NCBI RefSeq assembly: GCF_900107255.1
Contig: NZ_FNPH01000001.1
Coordinates: 620,001-684,000 of the forward strand
Reading direction: 5' to 3'
DNA: 64,000 bases
Origin: Micromonospora pattaloongensis
GTDB taxonomy: Bacteria > Actinomycetota > Actinomycetes > Mycobacteriales > Micromonosporaceae
Under the pieces are notes generated by a model, which was given only the letters and a program-made list of their open reading frames with translations, searched no databases and was not told the DNA's origin. Both the position numbers and the translations under genes were made by a program. This document shows, piece by piece, positions 8,469 to 17,396 of the stretch (position 1 is its first letter; every line of letters begins with the position of its first letter).

Positions 8469-9923
8469 GTGGATCCGGACCGACGCGACGCCACCGGCGA
8501 CCTCTCCAACACGTCCTCTTCCGCCGCACCCCGCGACAGCGGGGCCGAGCCGACCCACCACGGCGCCGTCGTTCTGGTCTCCGGCGCGGCCGCCCTCGGC
8601 GGCTTCCTGTTCGGCTACGACACGGCGATCATCAACGGCACCGTGGACGCCATCGAGGCCGAGTTCCACATGTCCGCCGGGCTGCTCGGCTTCGTTGTCT
8701 CGTCGGCGCTGCTCGGCTGCGCGGTGGGCGCCTGGTTCGCCGGCCCGTTGGCCGACCGCGTCGGCCGGGTCCGGGTCATGCTCATCGCCGCCGCCCTGTT
8801 CGCGGTGAGCGCGATCGGATCCGGGCTGGCGGTAGGCCCGGTCAGCCTGGCGGTATGGCGGATCGTCGGCGGGCTCGCGATCGGCACGGCGAGCGTCATC
8901 GCGCCCGCGTACATCGCCGAGATGTCGCCGGCCGGGCTGCGCGGCCGGCTCGGATCGCTGCAGCAGCTCGCCATCGTGCTCGGCATCTTCATCTCGCTGC
9001 TCGTCGACTACGCCCTCGCGCGGGTCGCGGGCGGCGCCGCCGAGCCGGTGCCGTGGGGCGGCGCGGCCTGGCGCTGGATGTTCGTCTCCGCGGCGATCCC
9101 GGCCGTCGTCTACGGCGTGTTGGCGTTGCAGATCCCCGAGTCGCCGCGCTTCCTCGTGAAGCAGCGCCACCTCGACCAGGCGCGTCGGGTGCTGGCCCGG
9201 TTCGTCGGGGGCAATGTGGACGCGCGGCTGCGCGAGATCAGTCGGTCGCTGGCGGGCGGCGAACAGAAGGTGCACCTGTCGGAGCTGCGCGGCCCGCGCT
9301 TCGGCCTGCTCCCGATCGTCTGGGTCGGCATCCTGCTCTCGGTGTTCCAGCAGTTCGTCGGCATCAACGTCATCTTCTACTACTCGACCACGCTCTGGCG
9401 CGCCGTCGGCTTCTCCGAATCGGACGCGCTGCTGACCAGCGTCATCACCAGCATCACCAACATCGTCACCACGCTGGTGGCGATCGCGCTGATCGACCGG
9501 ATCGGGCGCAAGCCGCTGCTGGTGATCGGCGCGAGCGGCATGGTCGTCACGCTCGGTGTCCTCGCCTGGTGCTTCAGCACCGCCACCGGGTCGGGCGCGA
9601 GCCTCACGCTGGACCCGACGGTCGGGAAGATCGCGCTCGTCGCCGCCAATCTCTACGTCGTCGCCTTCGGCATGAGCTGGGGTCCGGTCGTCTGGGTGCT
9701 GCTCGGCGAGATGTTCAACAACCGGATCCGGGCCACCGCGCTGGCGGTCGCCGCGGCCGCCCAGTGGGTCGCCAACTGGCTGGTCTCCACCAGCTTTCCG
9801 GTGCTCGCGGACCTCGGCCTGACCTTCGCGTACGGCCTTTACACGCTCTTCGCCGCGCTTGCTCTGATCTTCGTGCTCCGCGCGGTACGCGAAACGAAGG
9901 GGCGCGAACTGGAGGAGATGTAA
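8469..9923 (+). CDS. MFS sugar porter (sugar/H+ symporter)
   Basis: 484 residues from GTG 8469, preceded by an AGGATGAAGG purine-rich site. It has twelve predicted membrane spans and the sugar-porter signatures GFLFGYDTAIINGT in TM1, PLADRVGRVRVM after TM2, IPESPRFLVKQ before the central loop, QQFVGINVIFYYS in TM7 and DRIGRKPLL. This places it with GlcP/XylE/GalP-type hexose or pentose importers. The sugar is not evident; no catabolic gene is adjacent. Confidence 0.93.
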   Translation: MDPDRRDATGDLSNTSSSAAPRDSGAEPTHHGAVVLVSGAAALGGFLFGYDTAIINGTVDAIEAEFHMSAGLLGFVVSSALLGCAVGAWFAGPLADRVGRVRVMLIAAALFAVSAIGSGLAVGPVSLAVWRIVGGLAIGTASVIAPAYIAEMSPAGLRGRLGSLQQLAIVLGIFISLLVDYALARVAGGAAEPVPWGGAAWRWMFVSAAIPAVVYGVLALQIPESPRFLVKQRHLDQARRVLARFVGGNVDARLREISRSLAGGEQKVHLSELRGPRFGLLPIVWVGILLSVFQQFVGINVIFYYSTTLWRAVGFSESDALLTSVITSITNIVTTLVAIALIDRIGRKPLLVIGASGMVVTLGVLAWCFSTATGSGASLTLDPTVGKIALVAANLYVVAFGMSWGPVVWVLLGEMFNNRIRATALAVAAAAQWVANWLVSTSFPVLADLGLTFAYGLYTLFAALALIFVLRAVRETKGRELEEM

Positions 9924-9980
9924 CCGGACGCGGCGCGCGTTGCCGCCGATAGCCCCGTTCGGCCGTAGCGGCTCTGGACG

Positions 9981-9995
9981 GTCACCTACGGTGAC
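9981..9995. promoter_or_regulatory. 15-bp perfect palindrome upstream of a small gene
   Basis: GTCACC-TAC-GGTGAC lies 17 bp before the start codon of the 78-aa gene and just before its AAGGAGG ribosome-binding site. The size and position fit an operator or a small 5'-leader hairpin. No regulator is assigned. Confidence 0.4.
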
Positions 9996-10012
9996 GAGGG
10001 AAGGAGGCGGTC

Positions 10013-10249
10013 ATGGCCAACGACAAGGAACCGCCGGACGATCTCCACACCGCGACCCGGGCCCACCTCGTGGGGACGCCGTCCACGGAGGCGGCCGGCG
10101 GCCGGCTCGACTACGCGGGCACGGTCGAGCCGGACGATCTGGACGAGGTCGGGTTCGACGAATCGATCGAGTTGGTGGACGCGCCGGTGCGGCAGGTGCC
10201 GGAGAGCGTGTCCCGGGCGGAGAAGAGACATAACCAGCCACGGCACTAG
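10013..10249 (+). CDS. Small acidic conserved hypothetical protein
   Basis: 78 residues beginning MANDKEPPDD, with an excellent Shine-Dalgarno AAGGAGG 5 nt before ATG. The protein is acidic (Asp/Glu-rich centre, e.g. EPDDLDEVGFDESIELVD) and has a basic C-terminus. There are no membrane spans or known domain. It lies downstream of the sugar porter and ends in a strong bidirectional terminator shared with groL. I do not recognise a function. Confidence 0.7.
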   Translation: MANDKEPPDDLHTATRAHLVGTPSTEAAGGRLDYAGTVEPDDLDEVGFDESIELVDAPVRQVPESVSRAEKRHNQPRH

Positions 10250-10278
10250 GGCACGGCCCGGCGGTGCGGCGACATGAA

Positions 10279-10312
10279 GAAGGGGCGGACCGCTGACGCG
10301 GCCCGCCCCTTC
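10279..10312. terminator. Bidirectional stem-loop terminator between convergent genes
   Basis: A 15-bp stem with one mismatch (arms GAAGGGGCGGACCGC and GCGGCCCGCCCCTTC) and a 4-nt loop. It lies 30 bp after the 78-aa gene and 37 bp before the groL stop. Placement between convergent genes supports termination in both directions. Confidence 0.8.
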
Positions 10313-10348
10313 GACGTGGAACAGGTGGTCACCTGATTCCTGGTGGAA

Positions 10349-12037
<1,689 letters not shown>

Positions 12038-12167
12038 TTACGCACCTTCGGACGTCACTACCTGGCGACAGTGACGTCCGCCGGCCGGGCCGGATAGCCC
12101 GCGACGACCGGCCCGCGTCGCTCGCTCCTTCTGGAAGTCCGCGACCGTGGCCCCACCGCCCCGACCA

Positions 12168-12194
12168 TTGGCACTCACCGAGTGCGAGTGCCAA
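12168..12194. promoter_or_regulatory. CIRCE element 1 (HrcA operator)
   Basis: TTGGCACTC-N9-GAGTGCCAA, a perfect 9-bp inverted repeat with the canonical 9-nt spacer of the HrcA-binding CIRCE element. It lies in the 5' region of groL. Confidence 0.93.
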
Positions 12195-12199
12195 TGACT

Positions 12200-12228
12200 T
12201 GTTTAGCACTCTCCCCTGCCGAGTGCAA
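12200..12228 (-). promoter_or_regulatory. Candidate groL promoter overlapping CIRCE 2
   Basis: Read leftward: TTGCAC (12223-12228) as -35, a 17-bp spacer, then TAAACA (12200-12205) as -10. The two boxes straddle CIRCE 2, so HrcA bound there would block RNA polymerase. The -10 is imperfect. This is a motif-based prediction only. Confidence 0.5.
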
Positions 12229-12229
12229 G
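12203..12229. promoter_or_regulatory. CIRCE element 2 (HrcA operator, imperfect)
   Basis: TTAGCACTC-N9-GAGTGCAAG. The left half is the exact consensus; the right half keeps GAGTGC but ends AAG in place of TAA. It lies 8 bp from CIRCE 1. A tandem arrangement is typical of actinobacterial groE promoters. Confidence 0.88.
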
Positions 12230-12690
12230 CCGCTTGGAGCGCCCGCAACCCCCGGCTCATCCGAGTTCGTCCGCGGGGCGGGCCGCGGTCACCGGAGCTC
12301 CCGGCCGCGCCGCTCGGCGTACATGACGACGGGACCGAGGAGCTGTCCGCGGTAACGACGCCGGCCCGGTCGCGCACGATGCGGATCCGGTCATGAAACA
12401 GGCGGAACGATCGGCCGATGACATCGGACCGCTCGGTCGAAGAAGCACAGCGGGGCCGACCAGACTCAGCGCGAACGCGAGACAGATGCCGGGCAGGCAC
12501 AACCGCAGATTCCGACGGTGACGATCAGAACGCGCCGCGGGCTCCAGCCCCACCGTCGCCAGGCAGCGCCGCAGGCCGTACCGGAGCGCGGCGCCGAGCC
12601 GGACGCGCCGGACGGGGCCGAGTACGAACGAGGGCGCCGGTCTCACGTCGTGAGGACCGACACCCTGCGCCGATCATGGAGCCGTGAGGC
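12230..12690. other. Intergenic region without a convincing gene
   Basis: About 460 bp between the groL control region and the cold-shock gene. Leftward frames give short hydrophobic (LCLPGICLAFALSLVGPAVLL) and basic (FHDRIRIVRDRAGVV) stretches in different frames. This could be a frameshifted relic, but no start, ribosome site or family supports a gene. Confidence 0.5.
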
Positions 12691-12894
12691 TCAGGCGATA
12701 ACGCGGACCTTCTCGGCCTGTGGACCCTTCTGACCCTGCGCGATCTCGAACTCCACGCGCTGGCCGTCATCGAGCGCCTTGTAACCGTCCATCTCGATGG
12801 CCGAGAAGTGGACGAAGACGTCCTCCCCCCCGTCGACCGCGATGAAACCGTAGCCCTTTTCGCTGTTGAACCACTTCACGGTGCCCTGTGCCAC
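12691..12894 (-). CDS. Cold-shock domain protein (CspA family)
   Basis: 67 residues from GTG 12894 ([20 protein letters not shown]). RNP1 (KGYGFI) and RNP2 (DVFVHFSAI) are intact and the length is exactly that of a single cold-shock domain. It binds single-stranded RNA/DNA and acts as an RNA chaperone. A purine-rich AGGAAG precedes the start. An upstream ATG would add a 13-residue non-homologous extension and is rejected. The location beside groL and thrC resembles a Streptomyces arrangement I recall from memory. Confidence 0.96.
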   Translation of the reverse strand: MAQGTVKWFNSEKGYGFIAVDGGEDVFVHFSAIEMDGYKALDDGQRVEFEIAQGQKGPQAEKVRVIA

Positions 12895-13318
12895 GGTGCA
12901 CTTCCTCACTTCGATGGTGCTGGGTCGCGACAACCCCCGGCAGGAGCGTTCGCTTGCCGGAGCCGCCGGTCCGCGGCCCGTGATGGTCCGGCGAAAACAG
13001 CGGCCGAAACCGCACGCTACACGAGGTCTCCCAGCGGCGCACTACCCCAAAAAGGACAGTCTGGGCCTGCCTGTCCTGTTCGTCGAAGCCGGACCGGTGA
13101 CACTGTCATTGATCGGTCATGGTCTGTTTGAAACGCCGTCCGGAACGGGGTCGAGCCGCACGCCGACACGGGCCCGGAGATCGACGCGCGTTCACGCCGG
13201 GGCCCCCGGCCGCCCGGCCGGGGGCGGCGGTCTCACGGCGTGGTCGGTGCTCGACCGCCGCGGCTGACCGACGGGTAACCGGCCTGCCCCCGACCCGCGA
13301 CCTCGGCGGCATGCCACC
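12895..13318. other. Cold-shock gene leader and intergenic region
   Basis: About 420 bp with no supported gene. It holds a hairpin plus T-run on the minus strand (13048-13077) and an 11-bp perfect palindrome TGACACTGTCA at 13098-13108, which is operator-like. A long 5' leader is expected for cold-shock genes, so part of this stretch is probably transcribed leftward. Confidence 0.5.
13048..13077 (-). terminator. Rho-independent-type hairpin in the cold-shock gene leader
   Basis: Read leftward: AGGACAG, 11-nt loop, CTGTCCT, then a TTTT run. This is a classical intrinsic terminator shape. No minus-strand gene lies upstream to need a terminator. It may attenuate the cold-shock gene leader or end a small RNA; which is not decided by sequence alone. 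Confidence 0.55.
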
Positions 13319-13837
13319 ATGATCTGCGTGACCGGAGCGGGGGTGACCGTACGCCGCATCCGTGCGGCGGATGCCGGACGGATGCGCGCGCTGCGCCTCG
13401 AGATGCTCGCCGACGCGCCGCTCGCCTTCATCGAGACGCTGGCCGAGGCGGCGGCCCGCCCGCACCGGGAGTTCGCGTCCCGGGTGGCCCGGCTATCGGT
13501 CGGCGACGAGGCCGCGCAGTTCGTCGCGGAGGCGGACGGGCGGTTGGTGGCGCACGCCGGCGGGCTGGTGGCGCCGGACGATCCGACGATCACCGTGATC
13601 TTCGCGGTCTACATCACGCCGGCCTGGCGGGGACGCGGCCTGCTCGGCCCGCTCGTCGAGGCGGTGGCGACGTGGTCGAAATCGGTCGGCCGGCCGGAGC
13701 TGCTGCTGGAGGTGGTGGTCGGCAACGACCGGGCCTACCGGGCGTACCGTCGGATCGGGTTCGTCGACACCGGCGTGCGGGTGCCGCACCCCACCGTCCC
13801 GACGCTGACCGAGCTGCAGATGCGCCGGATGGCGTGA
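13319..13837 (+). CDS. GNAT family N-acetyltransferase
   Basis: 172 residues from ATG 13319; GTG at 13328 or 13343 (VTVRRI, preceded by GGAGCGGGG) are equally plausible starts. A single GNAT fold with VYITPAWRGRGLLGPLVEA as the acetyl-CoA-binding motif and NDRAYRAYRRIGFVDTG as the C-terminal motif B. Its substrate is unknown. It is transcribed towards paaN and separated from it by a terminator hairpin. Confidence 0.85.
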   Translation: MICVTGAGVTVRRIRAADAGRMRALRLEMLADAPLAFIETLAEAAARPHREFASRVARLSVGDEAAQFVAEADGRLVAHAGGLVAPDDPTITVIFAVYITPAWRGRGLLGPLVEAVATWSKSVGRPELLLEVVVGNDRAYRAYRRIGFVDTGVRVPHPTVPTLTELQMRRMA

Positions 13838-13867
13838 GGGCCCCTCCGCGACGCCGGAAGGGCCCTC
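13836..13867. terminator. Stem-loop terminator between convergent GNAT and paaN genes
   Basis: Arms GAGGGCCCCTCCG and CGGAAGGGCCCTC with one mismatch and a short loop, starting inside the GNAT stop codon and ending 10 bp before the paaN stop. It probably works in both directions. Confidence 0.75.
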
Positions 13868-13876
13868 GTCGCGACG

Positions 13877-15562
13877 TCAGCGGTGCCGGCGGGACTGGAC
13901 GATCCGGAACCGGTTCGCAACGTACGCGCCGTCGGTGAGCGCGGCGTTGGCCGCCGGGTTCGCGCCGCTGCCGTGGAAGTCGGAGAAGGCGGCGGACTGG
14001 TTGACGAAGACGCCGCCGGTGAGGTTGCACGACAGGTGCACCCCGACCTCCAGAGCGACCGACTCCGCGGCGTCCAGCACCGCCTCGTCGGTGGAGTAGA
14101 CCGCCGCGGTGAGCGCGCCCTTCTCCCCGACCGTGGAGCGGAGGATCTCCAGGCTGTGCGCAGTGGAGTCGGTCGCGATCGCGAACGAGATCGGGCCGAA
14201 CCACTCGCGGGAGTAGGTGCCGGTGTCGGCGGCGTCCAGCTGCACGATCGTCGGGGTACGCACCACCGCGCCCGGGAAGGACGGGTGCTCGACCGGCCGG
14301 GACTCCAGCACCGGCTCACCGACCTTGGTCACCTCCTCCAGCCGCTCCAGCACGCCGTCGTTGACGATCGCGCCGGTCAGCTCGACGCCGCGCGCCGGGT
14401 CAGCGGTGAGCTTGCCGACCGCCGCCGCGATGCCCGCCGCCACCTCGACGAAGCTCTTGTGCCCCTGGTCGGTCTCGATGCCGTCCCGCGGGATCAACAG
14501 GTTCTGCGAGGTGGTGCACATCTGGCCGCTGTAGAGGGTCAACGTGAAGCCGAGATTGCGGCACAGCCCGGCGAAGTCGTCGGTGGAGTCGATGACCACC
14601 GTGTTCAGGCCGGCCTTCTCGGTGTAGACCGACGCCTGCCGCGCGTTCGCCTCCAGCCAGTCGCCGTACTCGGTCGAGCCGGTGAAGTCGACGATCCTCA
14701 CCTCGGGGCGGGTGGCGAGCGTCGACGCCAGCCCCTCGCCCGGCGCCTCGGGCGCCAGCAGCACCAGGTTCGGGTCGAAGCCGGCCTCGGCGAGCACCTC
14801 TCGGGCGTACCTCACGGTGATCGCGAGCGGCAGCACCGCACGCGGGTGCGGCTTGACGATCACCGGGTTCCCGGTGGCCAGCGAGGCGAAGAGGCCGGGA
14901 TACGAATTCCAGGTGGGGAACGTGTTGCAGCCGATCACCAGCGCGACGCCCCGCGGCACCACATGGAAGGTCTTGGTCATCCGCAGCGGGTCGCCCTTGC
15001 CGGCCGGCTTCTCCCAGTCGGCGGTGCCGCGGTGCCAGGTCATCTCCGCGTACGCGTAGGCCAGTGCCTCCAGCGCCCGGTCCAGCGCGTGCGCGCCGCC
15101 GGCCTGGAACGCCATCACGAAGGCCTGTCCGCTGGTGAACTGCACCGCGTTGGCCAGCTCGAAGATGTTGGCGTGCAGCCGGGCGAGGATCTCCAGGCAG
15201 ACGCCGAGCCGGGTGGCCGGGCCGGCGTCGCGCCAGGCGGGCAGGGCGGCGGTGGCCGCGGCGATCAGCGCGTCCGGGTCGCCGTGCGGGTAGCGCACGT
15301 CCAGGTCCACGCCGAACGGGCTCGACTCGGTGGCCACCCGGTCCCGCGCGCCGGGCTGGTCGAGCGGGAAGTCCCGTCCCAGGTAGGCCCGGAAGGCGAC
15401 CTCGCCCTCGGCGGCGGCGTTCTCGCCGTAGACGCGGGGGCTGGGCGACTCGGGGTAGGCCGACCAGTAGCCGCGCTCGGCGATCGCGGTCAGCGCCCGA
15501 CCGAGGGTGTCGGCATGCTTGGCGTACAGGGGGTGCGGGGTCTCCGTCATGCCAGTCATCAT
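13877..15562 (-). CDS. paaN: Phenylacetic acid degradation protein PaaN (aldehyde dehydrogenase family)
   Basis: 561 residues from ATG 15562; ATG 15550 (MTETPHPLYAKH) is a close alternative. It has the PaaN-type ALDH fold: an N-terminal MTETPHPLYAKH region, cofactor segment GCNTFPTWNSYPGLFASLATGNPVIVK (split here only by eye), FTGSTEYGDWL, the nucleophile Cys in SGQMCTTSQNLL, and a conserved C-terminal NPAANAALTDGAYVANRFR. Family members oxidise an aldehyde intermediate or act in the phenylacetate pathway. No paaABCDE genes are in the window, so this is an orphan copy whose role is inferred from family only. Confidence 0.9.
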   Translation of the reverse strand: MMTGMTETPHPLYAKHADTLGRALTAIAERGYWSAYPESPSPRVYGENAAAEGEVAFRAYLGRDFPLDQPGARDRVATESSPFGVDLDVRYPHGDPDALIAAATAALPAWRDAGPATRLGVCLEILARLHANIFELANAVQFTSGQAFVMAFQAGGAHALDRALEALAYAYAEMTWHRGTADWEKPAGKGDPLRMTKTFHVVPRGVALVIGCNTFPTWNSYPGLFASLATGNPVIVKPHPRAVLPLAITVRYAREVLAEAGFDPNLVLLAPEAPGEGLASTLATRPEVRIVDFTGSTEYGDWLEANARQASVYTEKAGLNTVVIDSTDDFAGLCRNLGFTLTLYSGQMCTTSQNLLIPRDGIETDQGHKSFVEVAAGIAAAVGKLTADPARGVELTGAIVNDGVLERLEEVTKVGEPVLESRPVEHPSFPGAVVRTPTIVQLDAADTGTYSREWFGPISFAIATDSTAHSLEILRSTVGEKGALTAAVYSTDEAVLDAAESVALEVGVHLSCNLTGGVFVNQSAAFSDFHGSGANPAANAALTDGAYVANRFRIVQSRRHR

Positions 15563-15636
15563 GCATCCCCGCCGTCACACGCGCGAGGACCGGTGATCAT
15601 CAGCGCCGGCACGGGGTCGCGTGCCATGCTCGGGGC

Positions 15637-16083
15637 ATGGCGGGACCGCAGGTGTTACGCACCGCGCTCACCTGGGCGAACGGCACCAGCGTCGTCGGGC
15701 TGGCGCTGGCGCTCGCGGCGCGGACCGCGCTGCGGCGCGGCCCGGACGGGGTGCTGCTGGCCGGCGGCTACCGCTTCCCGGCGCCGAAGCAGCCACTCTT
15801 CACGATCGGGTCGGTGATCTTCACCCGCACCACCGCCGGCTGGCTCTCGGAGCACCCCGCGCTGGTGGCGCACGAGAGCCGGCACGTCACCCACTACGCG
15901 CTGCTCGGCCCGCTCTACTGGCCGGTCTACTGGGCGGCGAGCGCCTACTCCGCGGCGCTGACCGGCGACTTCTTCAGCCGCAACGTCCTGGAGCGGCACG
16001 CCGGCCTGGACGCCGGCGGTTACGGCGAGCGCCCGCTGCGCCCCTGGGCAACGCGACTGCGCGCCGCGGTGACGCGCGGCTAG
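15637..16083 (+). CDS. Small membrane-associated protein with HExxH motif
   Basis: 148 residues from ATG 15637. A hydrophobic N-terminus (about residues 8-28) is followed by GYRFPAPKQPLFTIGSVIFT and then HESRHVTHY, a canonical HExxH zinc-binding motif, with two further hydrophobic stretches (LLGPLYWPVYWAASAYSAAL). The overall pattern resembles compact zincin-like proteins, but the family is not one I can name. Its stop codon interlocks with that of the convergent GNAT gene (CTAG at 16080-16083), so no terminator separates them. Confidence 0.65.
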   Translation: MAGPQVLRTALTWANGTSVVGLALALAARTALRRGPDGVLLAGGYRFPAPKQPLFTIGSVIFTRTTAGWLSEHPALVAHESRHVTHYALLGPLYWPVYWAASAYSAALTGDFFSRNVLERHAGLDAGGYGERPLRPWATRLRAAVTRG

Positions 16084-17078
16084 ATCGGCTGCTGCCAGTG
16101 GACCCACCGGTCCACCGGGCGGAACCCCAGCGCCTCGTTGATCGCGATCATGTGCTCGTTGGAGGCCGCGTTCCAGGTGTCCACCACGGTCAGCGCCGGC
16201 TCGTGCGCCAGCACGTACCGCAGGTTCTCGACCTTCGCGATCAGCCCGAGCCGGTGCCCGCGGTGGCCCGGATCCACGATGGTGATCCCCTGGAACGCGT
16301 GCCAGTCGGTCGAGGCGGCGAGCTCCAGAGTGGTCCACGCGACGAGCCGGCCCGACGCCTCGTGCCGCAGCCCCGAGTGGTACATCCGCAGGCCCCACGC
16401 GGCGATCGCCTCCTCGGTCTCGCGCACCCGGACGGCGTCCACCTGCTCGGGCTCCCAGGCCAGCTCGCCCCTCGGCGCATCCGTGGAGAGCCGCGCGTCG
16501 AGATAAGCGACGTCCTCGACGTACTCCTCGGGCACCGCGCCGTGCCACCGCACCACGCGGTAGCCGGCGGCGCGCGGCGCGTTCGCGGCGAGCAGCTCCG
16601 ACAGCGCCGGCGAGTCCACCCGGGAGACGTCCAACCGCCGGCGCACCTCCGCGAGCGCCGGCACCGCGCCGACCGCGGCCGCGAAGGCGCTGCCACCGGA
16701 GGGCCCCTCCACGGCGGCTCCGACGAGCCGTTTGCGCCCCAGCTCGCGGGCCCGACGGACGGCGTACCGGTGCAACGCCCGCCCGACGCCGCGCCGCCGG
16801 CTCCCGGGGTGCACGGTCAAATCCACCACGACGTTGTCGAGGTTGTCCCGCTGCGGCAGCTGCAGCACCAGGAATCCGGCCGCCACACCCCCGGCGTACG
16901 CCAACGCGCGCTCGAAGCGAGTGCTCGGCCGGTCATGCCGCAGCCGCCCGAAGAAGTGCTGGCGGCAGACCGGCGGGAAATCGGGAAGGTCGGCGGCGGT
17001 GCCGGCCGCGACGATGCCGTACGCCTGCTCGGCGGCGACGGGATCGGCGGGATCGATGGCGGCGACGGCGATGTCCAT
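16080..17078 (-). CDS. Tandem GNAT acetyltransferase
   Basis: 332 residues from ATG 17078 (MDIAVAAIDPADP). The N-terminal GNAT domain has DLTVHPGSRRRGVGRALHRYA. The C-terminal domain has ITIVDPGHRGHRLGLIAKVENL and ends with NEALGFRPVDRWVHWQQPI, a pattern seen in mycothiol-synthase-like and antibiotic-resistance-like double GNAT proteins of actinobacteria. Substrate unknown. The 5' side is a 318-bp intergenic region that may form a structured leader. Confidence 0.87.
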   Translation of the reverse strand: MDIAVAAIDPADPVAAEQAYGIVAAGTAADLPDFPPVCRQHFFGRLRHDRPSTRFERALAYAGGVAAGFLVLQLPQRDNLDNVVVDLTVHPGSRRRGVGRALHRYAVRRARELGRKRLVGAAVEGPSGGSAFAAAVGAVPALAEVRRRLDVSRVDSPALSELLAANAPRAAGYRVVRWHGAVPEEYVEDVAYLDARLSTDAPRGELAWEPEQVDAVRVRETEEAIAAWGLRMYHSGLRHEASGRLVAWTTLELAASTDWHAFQGITIVDPGHRGHRLGLIAKVENLRYVLAHEPALTVVDTWNAASNEHMIAINEALGFRPVDRWVHWQQPI

Positions 17079-17396
17079 GCGTCGAGCGTGCCGGTGCGGC
17101 GACGCGGTCGCCACCGATTTACTCGGCCGCGAAACGTTGGTCGGGAGGACGCTCGCACAGCGCCTCCGGCGCTGGGTCGTTGGAAGCCCGGGTGAGATTG
17201 TTGCCAAGCTCTGGTCGGGTCCTTACGGCGATGCGTCCTCCCGCACGCAGCATCCTGCGTCTCCCTGAAGCCGACGTCAAGTCCGGGTGTGCGAGTTTTC
17301 TCAACCTATGGCAAATGGACGACTACGCCCTGCACAGGCCGCCGGGCCGAACAGGCGCCGGTACGTCGGCCGTCAGCTGATGAGACGCCGGTAGCG
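17079..17396. other. Intergenic region with long-range inverted repeat (possible structured RNA)
   Basis: Perfect 10-bp arms GGGAGGACGC (17143-17152) and GCGTCCTCCC (17233-17242) enclose an 80-nt segment. That segment contains a second perfect hairpin, AGCGCC-TCC-GGCGCT (17159-17173), and a GC-rich third pairing. The layout is that of a multi-branched RNA. Read leftward it would be the leader of the GNAT gene starting at 17078. No coding sequence is supported here. Confidence 0.45.

Noticed and set aside
12257..12646. 129-residue leftward frame with a hydrophobic segment between groL and the cold-shock gene
   Set aside because: No ribosome site, no recognisable domain, and better protein-like stretches fall in different frames; at best a decayed relic.
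13877..15562. Phenylacetate catabolic cluster around paaN
   Set aside because: No paaABCDE, paaK or other pathway gene is in the window; paaN stands alone among unrelated genes.
17119..17304. 61-residue leftward frame in the thrC-GNAT intergenic region
   Set aside because: Only a TTG start without a good ribosome site, overlapping the inverted-repeat structure; no homology pattern.
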